Assembly: GCA_029261305.1 (NCBI GenBank)
Contig: JAJDBO010000294.1
Location: 1 to 25,826 of the forward strand
DNA length: 25,826 nt
Origin: Nitrospirales bacterium
GTDB lineage: Bacteria; Nitrospirota; Nitrospiria; Nitrospirales; UBA8639
Reading direction: 5' to 3'
The notes under the pieces are model-generated. The model was not told the origin of the DNA. It ran no database searches and saw only the letters and a program-made list of their open reading frames with translations. Shown here one piece after another: positions 1 through 6,772 of the stretch (its first letter is position 1; each line of letters starts with the position of its first letter). Position numbers and translations under genes: made by a program.

Positions 1-1
1 G

Positions 2-508
2 ATTCACACCAAAGGGAAAGTTGTTCTCCTGGAATTTGCGGACTTTTATTGCCCTCACTGCCATATGTTTGATAGCGAGGTCGGCACTCAACTGAAAAAA
101 GAATTCGGCGAGCGATTAGAATTACGCATGATCGGGTTTCCGGTCATGCGAGGAAAACTCCCACCCGCCTTCGAAATGTATGAACAAGCCAAAGTCATGG
201 GCAAAGGCTCTGAGATGAAAACTGCTCTCTTTCGCACCATTCATAAAGACAAAATCCATATTTTTGACAGAAGCCTTCGGTCTCTGTTGATTCGGGAAGC
301 CGGTCTCAATGTCAAAGACTTTGAAACCGGGATGGCTAGCGGCGAACCCTATAAAGCCTTAGCCCATGGAACCAAATGGGGTGAACGTATTGGAGTCACG
401 CATACGCCAACCATCGTGCTCAACGGAAATATTCGCGTGGATAATATTGGCATAGAAAATCTGAGGACCCTCATTAAAGGTATTCTCAAGCAGGATCAAG
501 CCGGTTAG
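2..508 (+). CDS. DsbA-like thioredoxin-fold oxidoreductase, 5' end cut by window edge
   Basis: The reading frame is open from base 2, so the gene begins outside the window and the first ATG at 65 is internal. Upstream of that ATG the frame reads LLEFADFYCPHCHMF, a thioredoxin-fold active site with a CPHC redox pair (codons 50-61), as in DsbA-type disulfide oxidoreductases. Near the C-terminus THTPTIVLNG gives the cis-proline loop that faces the CXXC in this fold. Between them is a helical insertion, as in the DsbA/DSBA-like (2-hydroxychromene isomerase/FrnE) superfamily. About 168 residues are visible. Family members form or isomerise disulfides in exported proteins; any signal peptide would lie outside the window. 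It could equally be a DsbG- or DsbA-like domain of a larger protein. The fold is confident, the exact substrate is not. Confidence 0.85.
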   Translation: MHTKGKVVLLEFADFYCPHCHMFDSEVGTQLKKEFGERLELRMIGFPVMRGKLPPAFEMYEQAKVMGKGSEMKTALFRTIHKDKIHIFDRSLRSLLIREAGLNVKDFETGMASGEPYKALAHGTKWGERIGVTHTPTIVLNGNIRVDNIGIENLRTLIKGILKQDQAG

Positions 509-636
509 TACCCTCAATGCCCCATCCATGGGCCGCTTCAAAAACCAAAGTCTCCGCCGTGGAAGAAAAACGCAATTTTTTCAGCCTCACGATAGGCCTA
601 CCCCAAATGCCTACAATATTTCCCGACCTAGACACC

Positions 637-667
637 TCGACAACCCCCTACGCCTGCCTGCTATAAT
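637..667 (+). promoter_or_regulatory. Possible sigma-70 promoter for the small ORF at 755
   Basis: A perfect TATAAT lies at 662-667, with TCGACA (5/6 match to TTGACA) at 637-642. The spacer is 19 nt, longer than the optimal 17, so the pairing is tentative. Transcription would begin near 674, leaving a leader of about 80 nt before the ATG at 755. Nothing else was recognised in 509-636. Confidence 0.35.
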
Positions 668-754
668 CGCCATCAGATTTAAATAATATCCCCCGAGTCC
701 GACAGGAATCTATCAATCATATATACCCATTTTTTGGCCACCGGAGGACCAGAC

Positions 755-958
755 ATGAGTAAAAAGAAAGCCCCAAAAGTATCATTTCCTGAAATGGAAG
801 CCATGCTCGAAGGTATGCAAGAACTACTGACGGACGAAAACGGCAACCCGCTTCCCCCAGATCACCCTCAAGTCTTGAAACTAAAAAACCTTGCCGAACA
901 AATCGGCAAAAACATGGACGGGAGTGAAGACATGGATTCCCTCAAGGGACATGCGTAA
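755..958 (+). CDS. Small acidic hypothetical protein (67 aa)
   Basis: I do not recognise this protein. It begins with a lysine-rich start (MSKKKAPKVSF). A helical stretch follows, then an NGNPLPPDHP turn near the middle and a second helix, so it looks like a helix-turn-helix-shaped soluble protein with no membrane segment or cysteines. The ATG at 755 was chosen because GGAGG at 743-747 sits 7 nt upstream. A longer version from the TTG at 734 would translate through that Shine-Dalgarno site and is unlikely. It is flanked by a candidate promoter and a clear intrinsic terminator, so it is probably a monocistronic expressed gene. Function unknown. Confidence 0.7.
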   Translation: MSKKKAPKVSFPEMEAMLEGMQELLTDENGNPLPPDHPQVLKLKNLAEQIGKNMDGSEDMDSLKGHA

Positions 959-999
959 TATTTCCTGAAAAGAAAAAATAAATTTTTTCAACCAAAAAG

Positions 1000-1034
1000 C
1001 CCCAAGGAACTTCTGATGGTCCTCGGGGTTTTTT
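1000..1034 (+). terminator. Rho-independent terminator
   Basis: CCCC-A-AGGA (1000-1008) pairs with TCCT-C-GGGG (1020-1028) across one A/C mismatch. A run of six T follows. It lies 41 nt after the stop of the small ORF. An A-run precedes the left arm, so it may also work on the minus strand. Confidence 0.8.
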
Positions 1035-1225
1035 GTTACCCTCCCACCCAATCTACCTAAGATAACAAGTCTTCTCAATATTTCGCCAACTGCGTTGGGG
1101 CCATTTTATGCCTAGTCAAAATACTGAAAATTCCACATTAAAAACTAGGCACGATCATAAAAGAAGAACAACTCGCACTATGAAACTTCCTTAAAATATC
1201 CAGGATTTCATTAGCCATATCTTTT

Positions 1226-1489
1226 CAAGGAAAAAGATTACAAAGTATCTGGCACCCATTTGAAAGAGCCATAAAACAAGCCGGACTCGAAGGGATGCTC
1301 ATCCGCGACTTTAGACGAGCAACACTCAGAAATTACACCAGGTCAGGAACATCCAGGCAGGCAGCCAAAGCCATCTGCGGCCACAAAACCGACAGCGCCT
1401 TCAACCGCTATGATATAGTTGATGATCGAGATCTTGAAAATGCCTTGATAAAGCTTGAATGGTATATAGAAAAAGAGAAAAGTGCCTAA
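1226..1489 (+). pseudogene. Tyrosine recombinase (phage integrase family) remnant, C-terminal end
   Basis: The longest Met-initiated frame starts at 1295, but integrase homology continues upstream in the same open frame to about 1226 (GKRLQSIWHPFERA). The frame stays open to a stop at 1181-1183. Visible elements are the FRRATLRNYTRSG block, a GH dipeptide and the terminal tyrosine in NRYDIV. The histidine that should precede DFRR is arginine here (LIRDFRR), so the HxxR catalytic pair is broken, and the whole N-terminal half is absent. The fragment is paralogous to the remnant ending at 3236. It marks an old integration event and should not be active. Confidence 0.8.
1226..1489 (+). repeat. 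Diverged direct repeat, copy 1 (integrase 3' end)
   Basis: This segment is 264 nt long and collinear with 2973-3236, with no insertion or deletion. At the protein level I count 64 identities in 87 residues. Both copies end in EKSA and a stop. They lie in the same orientation about 1.75 kb apart, so homologous recombination between them could in principle delete the intervening genes. Confidence 0.8.
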
Positions 1490-1565
1490 AATAAGGCTTC
1501 GGTTGGAAATGAATGCTTACATCTTGTTAAAATTAGGGGTGGGCCAATTAGGTTAGGATTAAAAG

Positions 1566-2231
1566 ATGGAAAAAATCTTGAAAATTTTTGTTAGTCCTAC
1601 GCTGGACGTTGCTCCTATGATGGATCAGGTATATCGGCATATTAATAAAATTGGTGCTAAGCCAATTGGTATGGAGAGTATAGACTCCGGTAAGAATTCG
1701 TTTCCATCAGACTTAAAAGATGCGATTGAAGATTCTGATATTTTTTTATTAATTGTCGGTGATGGGGAGGAGGCAAGTGAAAGAGGAAATAGCTTCCGCC
1801 CTTCGTTGGAATTACAGTACGCCATAGAGTTAAGAAAAGAAATTATAGCATGTGTTAAAACGGCCGATGCTACAATTCTAGGAAATGATAAAAGCGCCAT
1901 TTATTTAAATGAAATCCGCGACCTCGTTATGAAGACAGGCAGACGATCCATTTTTTCGTATTGGTCTACGATTTGGAATTTGGAAGGCAGACTTACTAAG
2001 GATTTGGGGGGTCGGATAATAGAATCAACGGTCAAAAATGAATTTAATTATCCACATTATTTAAAGCAAGGAAACGTTCCCTTACGGCTCTTGGTTGATC
2101 CGGGCACGGCATCACCAGAATTCATCGCCGATATTCTTTCTGATATTTCCATGTTGTATAAAATCGAAGGCGGAAGTGGTATAGAATTTCGTTTGAAAAA
2201 CGTCGAGGCGTTAGAAGGTGCTTGGGAATGA
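1566..2231 (+). CDS. DUF4062/TIR-like nucleotide-binding-fold protein, putative conflict-system component
   Basis: The N-terminal 97 residues follow the DUF4062 pattern (a TIR/toprim-like alpha/beta domain found in bacterial STAND and defence proteins). They show KIFVSPTLDVAPMMDQV (6-22), then a strand ending IGMES (34-38), then AIEDSDIFLLIVGDG (53-67), then the SxxLEL helix at 80-85 before KEIIACV. The middle part (about 98-170) is unrecognised. The C-terminal 45 residues begin PLRLLVDPGTASPEFIADIL and contain GGSG. They look like a small alpha/beta module resembling adaptor-like domains of bacterial conflict proteins, but that is from memory. ATG 1566 has AGGA 7 nt upstream. The stop overlaps the next gene by 4 nt (ATGA), so the two are probably made together. 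There is no signal peptide or membrane segment. A defence role is inference from domain type and context. Confidence 0.65.
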   Translation: MEKILKIFVSPTLDVAPMMDQVYRHINKIGAKPIGMESIDSGKNSFPSDLKDAIEDSDIFLLIVGDGEEASERGNSFRPSLELQYAIELRKEIIACVKTADATILGNDKSAIYLNEIRDLVMKTGRRSIFSYWSTIWNLEGRLTKDLGGRIIESTVKNEFNYPHYLKQGNVPLRLLVDPGTASPEFIADILSDISMLYKIEGGSGIEFRLKNVEALEGAWE

Positions 2232-2725
2232 GTCCTAGGTGGAATAGAGATATAGAAAAAACAGACGAACTTTCTGCGGCTTCGTATCAAGGGAGGCCCA
2301 GGAAAGAAGGAGAAGAGGGGAAGTGGAATCAATTTTTGGCCTGGCTTTTCCCCTGGTTTGTCGCGAAGCGTCAGTTGGGAGATGAATTTTTAAAAACAGA
2401 AGTTGAATTAAAACAAGCAGAGGTGCAACTGAAGTATACAGAAAGTCTGCTAAACATCTCTGAAGCCAAACTCAGAACAGCAAAAGCAGAACATCTTGCG
2501 GCGCAAACTGCGGAAAAGACTGCGCAATTGGAAGATGTGAAGACGAAGCAAACCATCAATGTTGAGAATGCTGACGAGAAAAATGAGCTCCTACAGAATA
2601 AGCTGAAAGAGCTCGAAGAAAAAATTTATAGATTACGGTATATGCATGGGGGCCGAATTATCCTAGTCGATGACGAACGATCTGAGCACGATGATTCTGA
2701 TTTATCAAATGAATCAGATTTGTAG
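2228..2725 (+). CDS. Coiled-coil partner protein of unknown function (165 aa)
   Basis: The start is taken at ATG 2228, which overlaps the upstream stop as ATGA. A TTG six bases earlier is the only other option nearby. The protein has four parts. A charged, disordered-looking N-terminus (1-32) is followed by a short aromatic patch, WNQFLAWLFPWFVA (33-46), too short for a standard transmembrane helix but suitable for membrane contact or packing. A long heptad-like coiled coil rich in Glu, Lys and Gln follows (about 52-138). A strand GGRIILVDDE then leads into a very acidic Asp/Ser tail (147-165). I do not recognise a family. Translational coupling to the DUF4062-like gene suggests the two proteins act as a complex. 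Oligomerisation through the coiled coil is inference. Confidence 0.65.
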   Translation: MSPRWNRDIEKTDELSAASYQGRPRKEGEEGKWNQFLAWLFPWFVAKRQLGDEFLKTEVELKQAEVQLKYTESLLNISEAKLRTAKAEHLAAQTAEKTAQLEDVKTKQTINVENADEKNELLQNKLKELEEKIYRLRYMHGGRIILVDDERSEHDDSDLSNESDL

Positions 2726-2846
2726 TTACTGCCTCTTACTTCAACCTGACTAAGAAACATTGGAATTTATAGCCTCCTTCGCCTCTTCTCCCCTTAAACA
2801 ATAAACCCTTTCGCCTCGGCACATCACCGCGCTCCTCTTTCTCCCC

Positions 2847-3236
2847 GCCTCCAATACTAAAACAGGAAAATCTAGAATCCTGATGCTTCCTCATGAACTG
2901 TATAAGCGCCTGGTGGAATGGCACTGGGAAACAACCCTCAACTACCCAGACTGTGAATGGGTCTGTCATTATCGAGGAAAAAGATTACGAAGTATCAGGC
3001 ACCCCTTTGAACGAGCCGTAAAACAAGCTGGCCTCGATGGGAGCCTAATACATGACTTTCGACGATCAGCATTGAGAAACTATACAAGGGCAGGAACATC
3101 CAGGCAGGTAGCCAAGGCCATCACCGGTCACAGAACAGATAGTGCCTTCCACCGCTACGACATCGTGAACGATCTAAACCTAGAAAATGCGGTGATCAAC
3201 CTAGAGGAGTATCTTCAGAATGAAAAGAGTGCATGA
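2847..3236 (+). pseudogene. Tyrosine recombinase remnant, catalytic domain only
   Basis: The longest Met frame starts at 2883, but the recognisable integrase core begins upstream in the same frame with NTKTGKSRILMLPHELYKRL, so homology starts near 2847. The frame closes at a stop at 2802-2804. Later landmarks are IHDFRRSALRNYTRAG (HxxR motif intact), GHRTDSAFHRY (second His and nucleophilic Tyr) and a C-terminal helix. An active enzyme of this family would also need the N-terminal DNA-binding half and the first catalytic Arg, and both are missing, so this is a 5'-truncated remnant. It is closely related to the fragment ending at 1489 but retains the catalytic His that copy 1 has lost. It converges on the NACHT gene with a 13-nt gap. 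Confidence 0.8.
2973..3236 (+). repeat. Diverged direct repeat, copy 2 (integrase 3' end)
   Basis: Partner of 1226-1489. The lengths match exactly, at 264 nt from the GKRL codons to the stop. Upstream of this point the two remnants no longer match, which marks a breakpoint in copy 1. Downstream of the stops the sequences also differ, so the repeat is confined to coding sequence. Confidence 0.8.
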
Positions 3237-3249
3237 CTTTAAGAATTCT

Positions 3250-6045
3250 TTATAAAATATCGGTTTGTCGGTTTTTCCGTGCCAAACTCAATTCCCGCCT
3301 CCGGGATATCTGTCGGTTGCACCAAGCTACCAAATCCGCGTGTTGCTCTGCCGGAATTTCAAAGTCGTCTCGGATATGGATGGCAAGCAAGTGTTTTATC
3401 TCCTTAAGGAGGTCCTTCACACTAAGATAGCCACATTGGTATTCATCCGAAGTAATTAACCAATCTTCATCGATTGGTTCGTTGCGCCACTCCCATAGCA
3501 GAGAACAAAAACTCTTCAATAACCAGTCTTTTTCTTTGATTAGAATGTATCTGAATAGAGAGTTGGCAAGTAATAAGGGAACCCAGAGGCGGCGCTCTGG
3601 GAACGCGGTTAGCCATTCAGATAGCCACTCACGGCATGTTTGTACGTTCTCTACACAACCCATTTTAAATTTGCCGATACTAGCGTAGTCGTAGCAAAAA
3701 GAAGCCACAACATTCGACGGGATATGATCAACGTAATAGCGAATATCTAGGGATACATGGCTATTGGGTTCACTCATAGCCCAGAACGCACTTACCGTGA
3801 GGATATTTCGACAGTTATCGCGAAAAGTGCGTATATCTTCTGGAACTAGCACGCCGCGAGCAAAGAGCCTACTAAACGCTCTAGTACTGTCACATATAGA
3901 TAGACCTCTTAAAGCTACGGCATTTACATAATACGGATTTTTATAGTCTTCTACGCTTAGGGATTCATTAAACTCATGGATTAAATTGAATTCCGAGACA
4001 GGCCCCTCGGGTGGGCCGCAAAAAGTTTTATGGTGTGACTTGAATGCCGAAGGGTAAAAAATTGCTATTAAACGATGCGCCAGTAAGCGTTGCGTCTCAG
4101 AATTAAGACGGTCACCTTGATCGTATAGCAGCGACAAGGCGAGTAGCCCGGCTTCGACACTTCTTTCATTCGTGAGATCTTTTATGAATTCTTCTAATTC
4201 GCGAGAGGTTGTTTTCCCAGCCCAGAAGAATAGGACGGCCGTCCACGCATCTTCTTTCCAGTGCAACCAGAGTTCTTTGCGATCAAGCCGCCGTTTGTCC
4301 GGTAGCCTTGTGGCTCCGTCGCAAATTAGTTCGGCCACCAGAAACTCTCCTATAGTCTTGTGCATGAATGACCAACTACCCGGTCCTTGCAACAAGCCAG
4401 TACGCTCGCACAGTGCGGTGAGCAGATGCTCGACATCCTCGTCAAGCTTGAAGCTTTTTAAAGTATTCCTGACAAGGTGGAGCATGGTATCGTCATTCAC
4501 CTGGTTTACTTGCTCCAGGTGAAAGTGCAAACCAATGTCTGAAAGAACGCGCCGTTTTTGCTTATCCGTCAGTCTGGTAGCCCGTGCCTCGATTCCCAGT
4601 CCCGAATCACGCAGACCAAGCATTGCGCCAATGTAGCGTTCATACAAGTCCACACGCCCGCTAGGAAGTTTCTTATCACGATGGTGAACAAATAGAAGGG
4701 TACCAAGCATGAGAGGAGTATCTGCCAGGTTCTTGAGGCTAGCATCACTCGAAAAGGTTTTGGCTAGCGAATTAGCGTCAACTTCGCGCTCTGCTGACGA
4801 AAGCTCGCCTTCGGGCAAGTAGCGGTGCCATCTCTCGATAAACTCAATGATGCGCGATTCGTCGAACGGTAGCACGTCCCATCGTTGCCACGGCACCTCC
4901 AATTTATCTAGATGCCCGCTCTGCAGTGGACGTGAAGTTACGAGAACGGCAGTTTGGTCAGCCACCACTACTAGATCGTTGATCCATTTTTCTACCGCAT
5001 CCCGTCGCATCTCGTGGACTTCATCAAATCCGTCCAAGATCACCACTAAACGTCCGGATTTATGCCACTTCCTGAGGATGTCATCCGTTAGTGCATCACG
5101 TAGATGCGTTCCAGCTTGACGGCGGATAATGTCCAACAACGAGTGTTTTTCAATTTCGGGAGCTTCTCGCAGACGCAGTACCACTGCAAGACGGGTTGGA
5201 TCGCTTTGAAGAAACCTGCTTTGCATCCAGAGGCAGCAAGTTGTTTTTCCTATACCAGCCCCGCCATAAAGCATGCGGCGTGCCCCTGGTTCTGCCATGG
5301 TACTAAGAATGACATTCTCCTCATAAAGGCGCTCTACTAATGTGACCTTTCGTTGATTGGCAAAGATAGGTATCACGAAATGGTCGTTCAACGTACCATA
5401 CAAGACACGTTCTGCCCGCAAAGGTGAAATATCCATTTTGAGAAGGAGATTATTGAGAAGTGTTTGGCTGATATCCCGGAGGAGGCTTTGAGCCTTTCTT
5501 TCATTTTCATCGGCCAACGCGTCTACAACTGCTTCCGGAAGATCCGTAACTTTTGAGCTCATGTTGCGAATCTGATCGGCAAGCTGACTCAGACGTTTGA
5601 ATCCTTCACGGTAGCCTTCTGCCTGCCATTCCCTTAGCGCAATACGTGATCCTGCCATGAAGTGAGCAATACGAGGGAAAAGCACGGTATAGAATTGGCC
5701 GAGTTGCTCTTCCCTAATTTCCTGCGGCAGTTCATCATCAGGATGGCACTGCTGGAAGATACGGGCTCCATCTAAGTTTCCAGAGAAAAACTGCTGTGGA
5801 TCCTCCGTAAGCGGCTTTAGTTTTCTGCAGATCGCTGCGACGAGAATAACCATTTTCTCGTCACTGAGTTTCTCTGCGCGTAAATAGTCCTCTGTTTGCT
5901 CAAGGATACTATCCACTGCATCCTCAACCAACCGCGTCATGCGCCGATGATTCCTAACATTGTTTATTTTCTCACCCAGCGAATTGGTGGCGAGAGACAT
6001 GACAATGTCAGTGATAAGTCCGGCAGCAGATTCAAGGAAGGCCAT
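3250..6045 (-). CDS. NACHT-domain STAND NTPase, bacterial NLR-like (putative antiphage)
   Basis: NACHT proteins are ATP-driven oligomerising switches, and many bacterial members protect against phage. Numbered from the ATG at 6045, an all-helical N-terminal region of about 230 residues, possibly the signalling part, precedes the NTPase. Walker A is GGAGIGKTT (261-269). Walker B is LVVILDGFDE (333-342), with the two-acidic DGFDE form typical of NACHT. The sensor is VLVTSRP (367-373). A winged-helix region contains LYERY and the MHKTIGEFLVAEL block. The C-terminal part of about 300 residues is helical with no clear LRR or TPR repeat and is the likely ligand-sensing part. The start was chosen because GGAGA precedes ATG 6045 at about 8 nt. 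A TTG at 6120 would add 25 residues but has no ribosome-binding site. The gene is divergent from the RHH-like ORF and converges on an integrase remnant. What it senses and how it kills or arrests cannot be read here. Confidence 0.88.
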   Translation of the reverse strand: MAFLESAAGLITDIVMSLATNSLGEKINNVRNHRRMTRLVEDAVDSILEQTEDYLRAEKLSDEKMVILVAAICRKLKPLTEDPQQFFSGNLDGARIFQQCHPDDELPQEIREEQLGQFYTVLFPRIAHFMAGSRIALREWQAEGYREGFKRLSQLADQIRNMSSKVTDLPEAVVDALADENERKAQSLLRDISQTLLNNLLLKMDISPLRAERVLYGTLNDHFVIPIFANQRKVTLVERLYEENVILSTMAEPGARRMLYGGAGIGKTTCCLWMQSRFLQSDPTRLAVVLRLREAPEIEKHSLLDIIRRQAGTHLRDALTDDILRKWHKSGRLVVILDGFDEVHEMRRDAVEKWINDLVVVADQTAVLVTSRPLQSGHLDKLEVPWQRWDVLPFDESRIIEFIERWHRYLPEGELSSAEREVDANSLAKTFSSDASLKNLADTPLMLGTLLFVHHRDKKLPSGRVDLYERYIGAMLGLRDSGLGIEARATRLTDKQKRRVLSDIGLHFHLEQVNQVNDDTMLHLVRNTLKSFKLDEDVEHLLTALCERTGLLQGPGSWSFMHKTIGEFLVAELICDGATRLPDKRRLDRKELWLHWKEDAWTAVLFFWAGKTTSRELEEFIKDLTNERSVEAGLLALSLLYDQGDRLNSETQRLLAHRLIAIFYPSAFKSHHKTFCGPPEGPVSEFNLIHEFNESLSVEDYKNPYYVNAVALRGLSICDSTRAFSRLFARGVLVPEDIRTFRDNCRNILTVSAFWAMSEPNSHVSLDIRYYVDHIPSNVVASFCYDYASIGKFKMGCVENVQTCREWLSEWLTAFPERRLWVPLLLANSLFRYILIKEKDWLLKSFCSLLWEWRNEPIDEDWLITSDEYQCGYLSVKDLLKEIKHLLAIHIRDDFEIPAEQHADLVAWCNRQISRRRELSLARKNRQTDIL

Positions 6046-6142
6046 ATAGCAGTTCTCCAATTTCGCTGGCTTATCTTTACCTAATTTGGACTCTTCTAAA
6101 TGTTGGTGTTCAAGTGACAAGGATTTTCATTTTGATTAGGGA

Positions 6143-6172
6143 AAAATAACCCTTACAAACAGTGGTTGACAA
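6143..6172 (-). promoter_or_regulatory. Possible promoter of the NACHT gene
   Basis: Read on the minus strand, TTGTCA (complement of 6167-6172) and TATTTT (complement of 6143-6148) are 18 nt apart. The -10 matches only 4 of 6. The -35 overlaps that of the plus-strand promoter, giving a divergent arrangement in which the two transcripts could interfere or share an operator. Confidence 0.35.
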
Positions 6173-6194
6173 GTCGTAGATAAATACGTATAAA
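6166..6194 (+). promoter_or_regulatory. Strong sigma-70-type promoter
   Basis: TTGACA (6166-6171) and TATAAA (6189-6194) are separated by exactly 17 nt, near consensus. The predicted transcription start is around 6201. It would drive the RHH-like ORF and could read into tRNA-Ser at 6501. Confidence 0.75.
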
Positions 6195-6211
6195 CCCTCG
6201 TAACATATGTT
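6184..6211. promoter_or_regulatory. Two short palindromes at the promoter, candidate operators
   Basis: ATACGTAT (6184-6191) overlaps the -10 and AACATATGTT (6202-6211) lies at the predicted start of transcription. Both are perfect inverted repeats on one DNA face about 20 nt apart (centre to centre). Ribbon-helix-helix repressors often bind such short palindromes over their own promoter, so autoregulation by the adjacent ORF is possible. Palindromes this short also occur by chance in AT-rich DNA. Confidence 0.3.
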
Positions 6212-6500
6212 CGTATGATGGTTTTTAAGGACCGGTAAAATCAGGCGTGTTTCTTTGAGTGTTTCTGATGAAGCACACGAAGCTCTGAGTAAATTGAGTA
6301 GGATAACCGCTGTTTCTATGGGTCAACTAGCATTCAGGTGCCTTGATAGTAGTGTGGAATTGTTCCATAATGTGGGGAAAGCTTACGAAAGCTACTTTGC
6401 TCAAAATGCTGATAGGACGGTTCAAGGCATCCTTAAGTTGACCCGAGAAATTCAGAGTAGTACTGTTCCCAACCTAAATCCTAACAATAAAAAAAAATGC

Positions 6501-6592
<92 letters not shown>

Positions 6593-6772
6593 TTTTTTGG
6601 TCTGATCCCCACCATGCGAAATAGGTTTCCTGCTTATGGCCATACCTGGAACCAAGCACTCCTGGGACCTTCTTCCACTACGACTTCCCATCATGTTTCC
6701 ATATTCCTCAATAGGGTCTCCTAGATTGCTAGATACCCCATAATTTGGAGCATTTCCTCAAAATTATTAGTT

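Larger units (their letters stand above)
1226..3236 (+). mobile_element. Decayed integrative element: two integrase remnants around a two-gene cargo
   Basis: Two same-orientation 3' fragments of related tyrosine recombinases (about 1226-1489 and 2847-3236) bracket the coupled pair of cargo genes at 1566-2725. No intact integrase, second transposition gene or clear attachment repeat was found, so this is the remains of one or more elements, not a functional one. The cargo reads visibly more AT-rich than the flanking chromosome. The boundaries given are only those of the recombinase homology; the true ends are unknown. Confidence 0.45.

Noticed and set aside
972..989. Perfect A/T inverted repeat before the terminator
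   Set aside because: Only A-T pairs except one and a 2-nt loop; unlikely to form a functional hairpin.
881..1078. Minus-strand frame of 65 codons across the small ORF and its terminator
   Set aside because: It reads through a clear intrinsic terminator and antisense to a gene with a good ribosome-binding site; its composition is not protein-like.
2736..2969. Minus-strand frame of 77 codons over the integrase remnant
   Set aside because: Antisense to recognisable integrase sequence, with low-complexity Gly/Glu-rich content and no motif.
4172..5340. Several plus-strand frames of 78-116 codons inside the NACHT gene
   Set aside because: Antisense shadows of a long gene with intact NTPase motifs; no ribosome sites or recognisable motifs.
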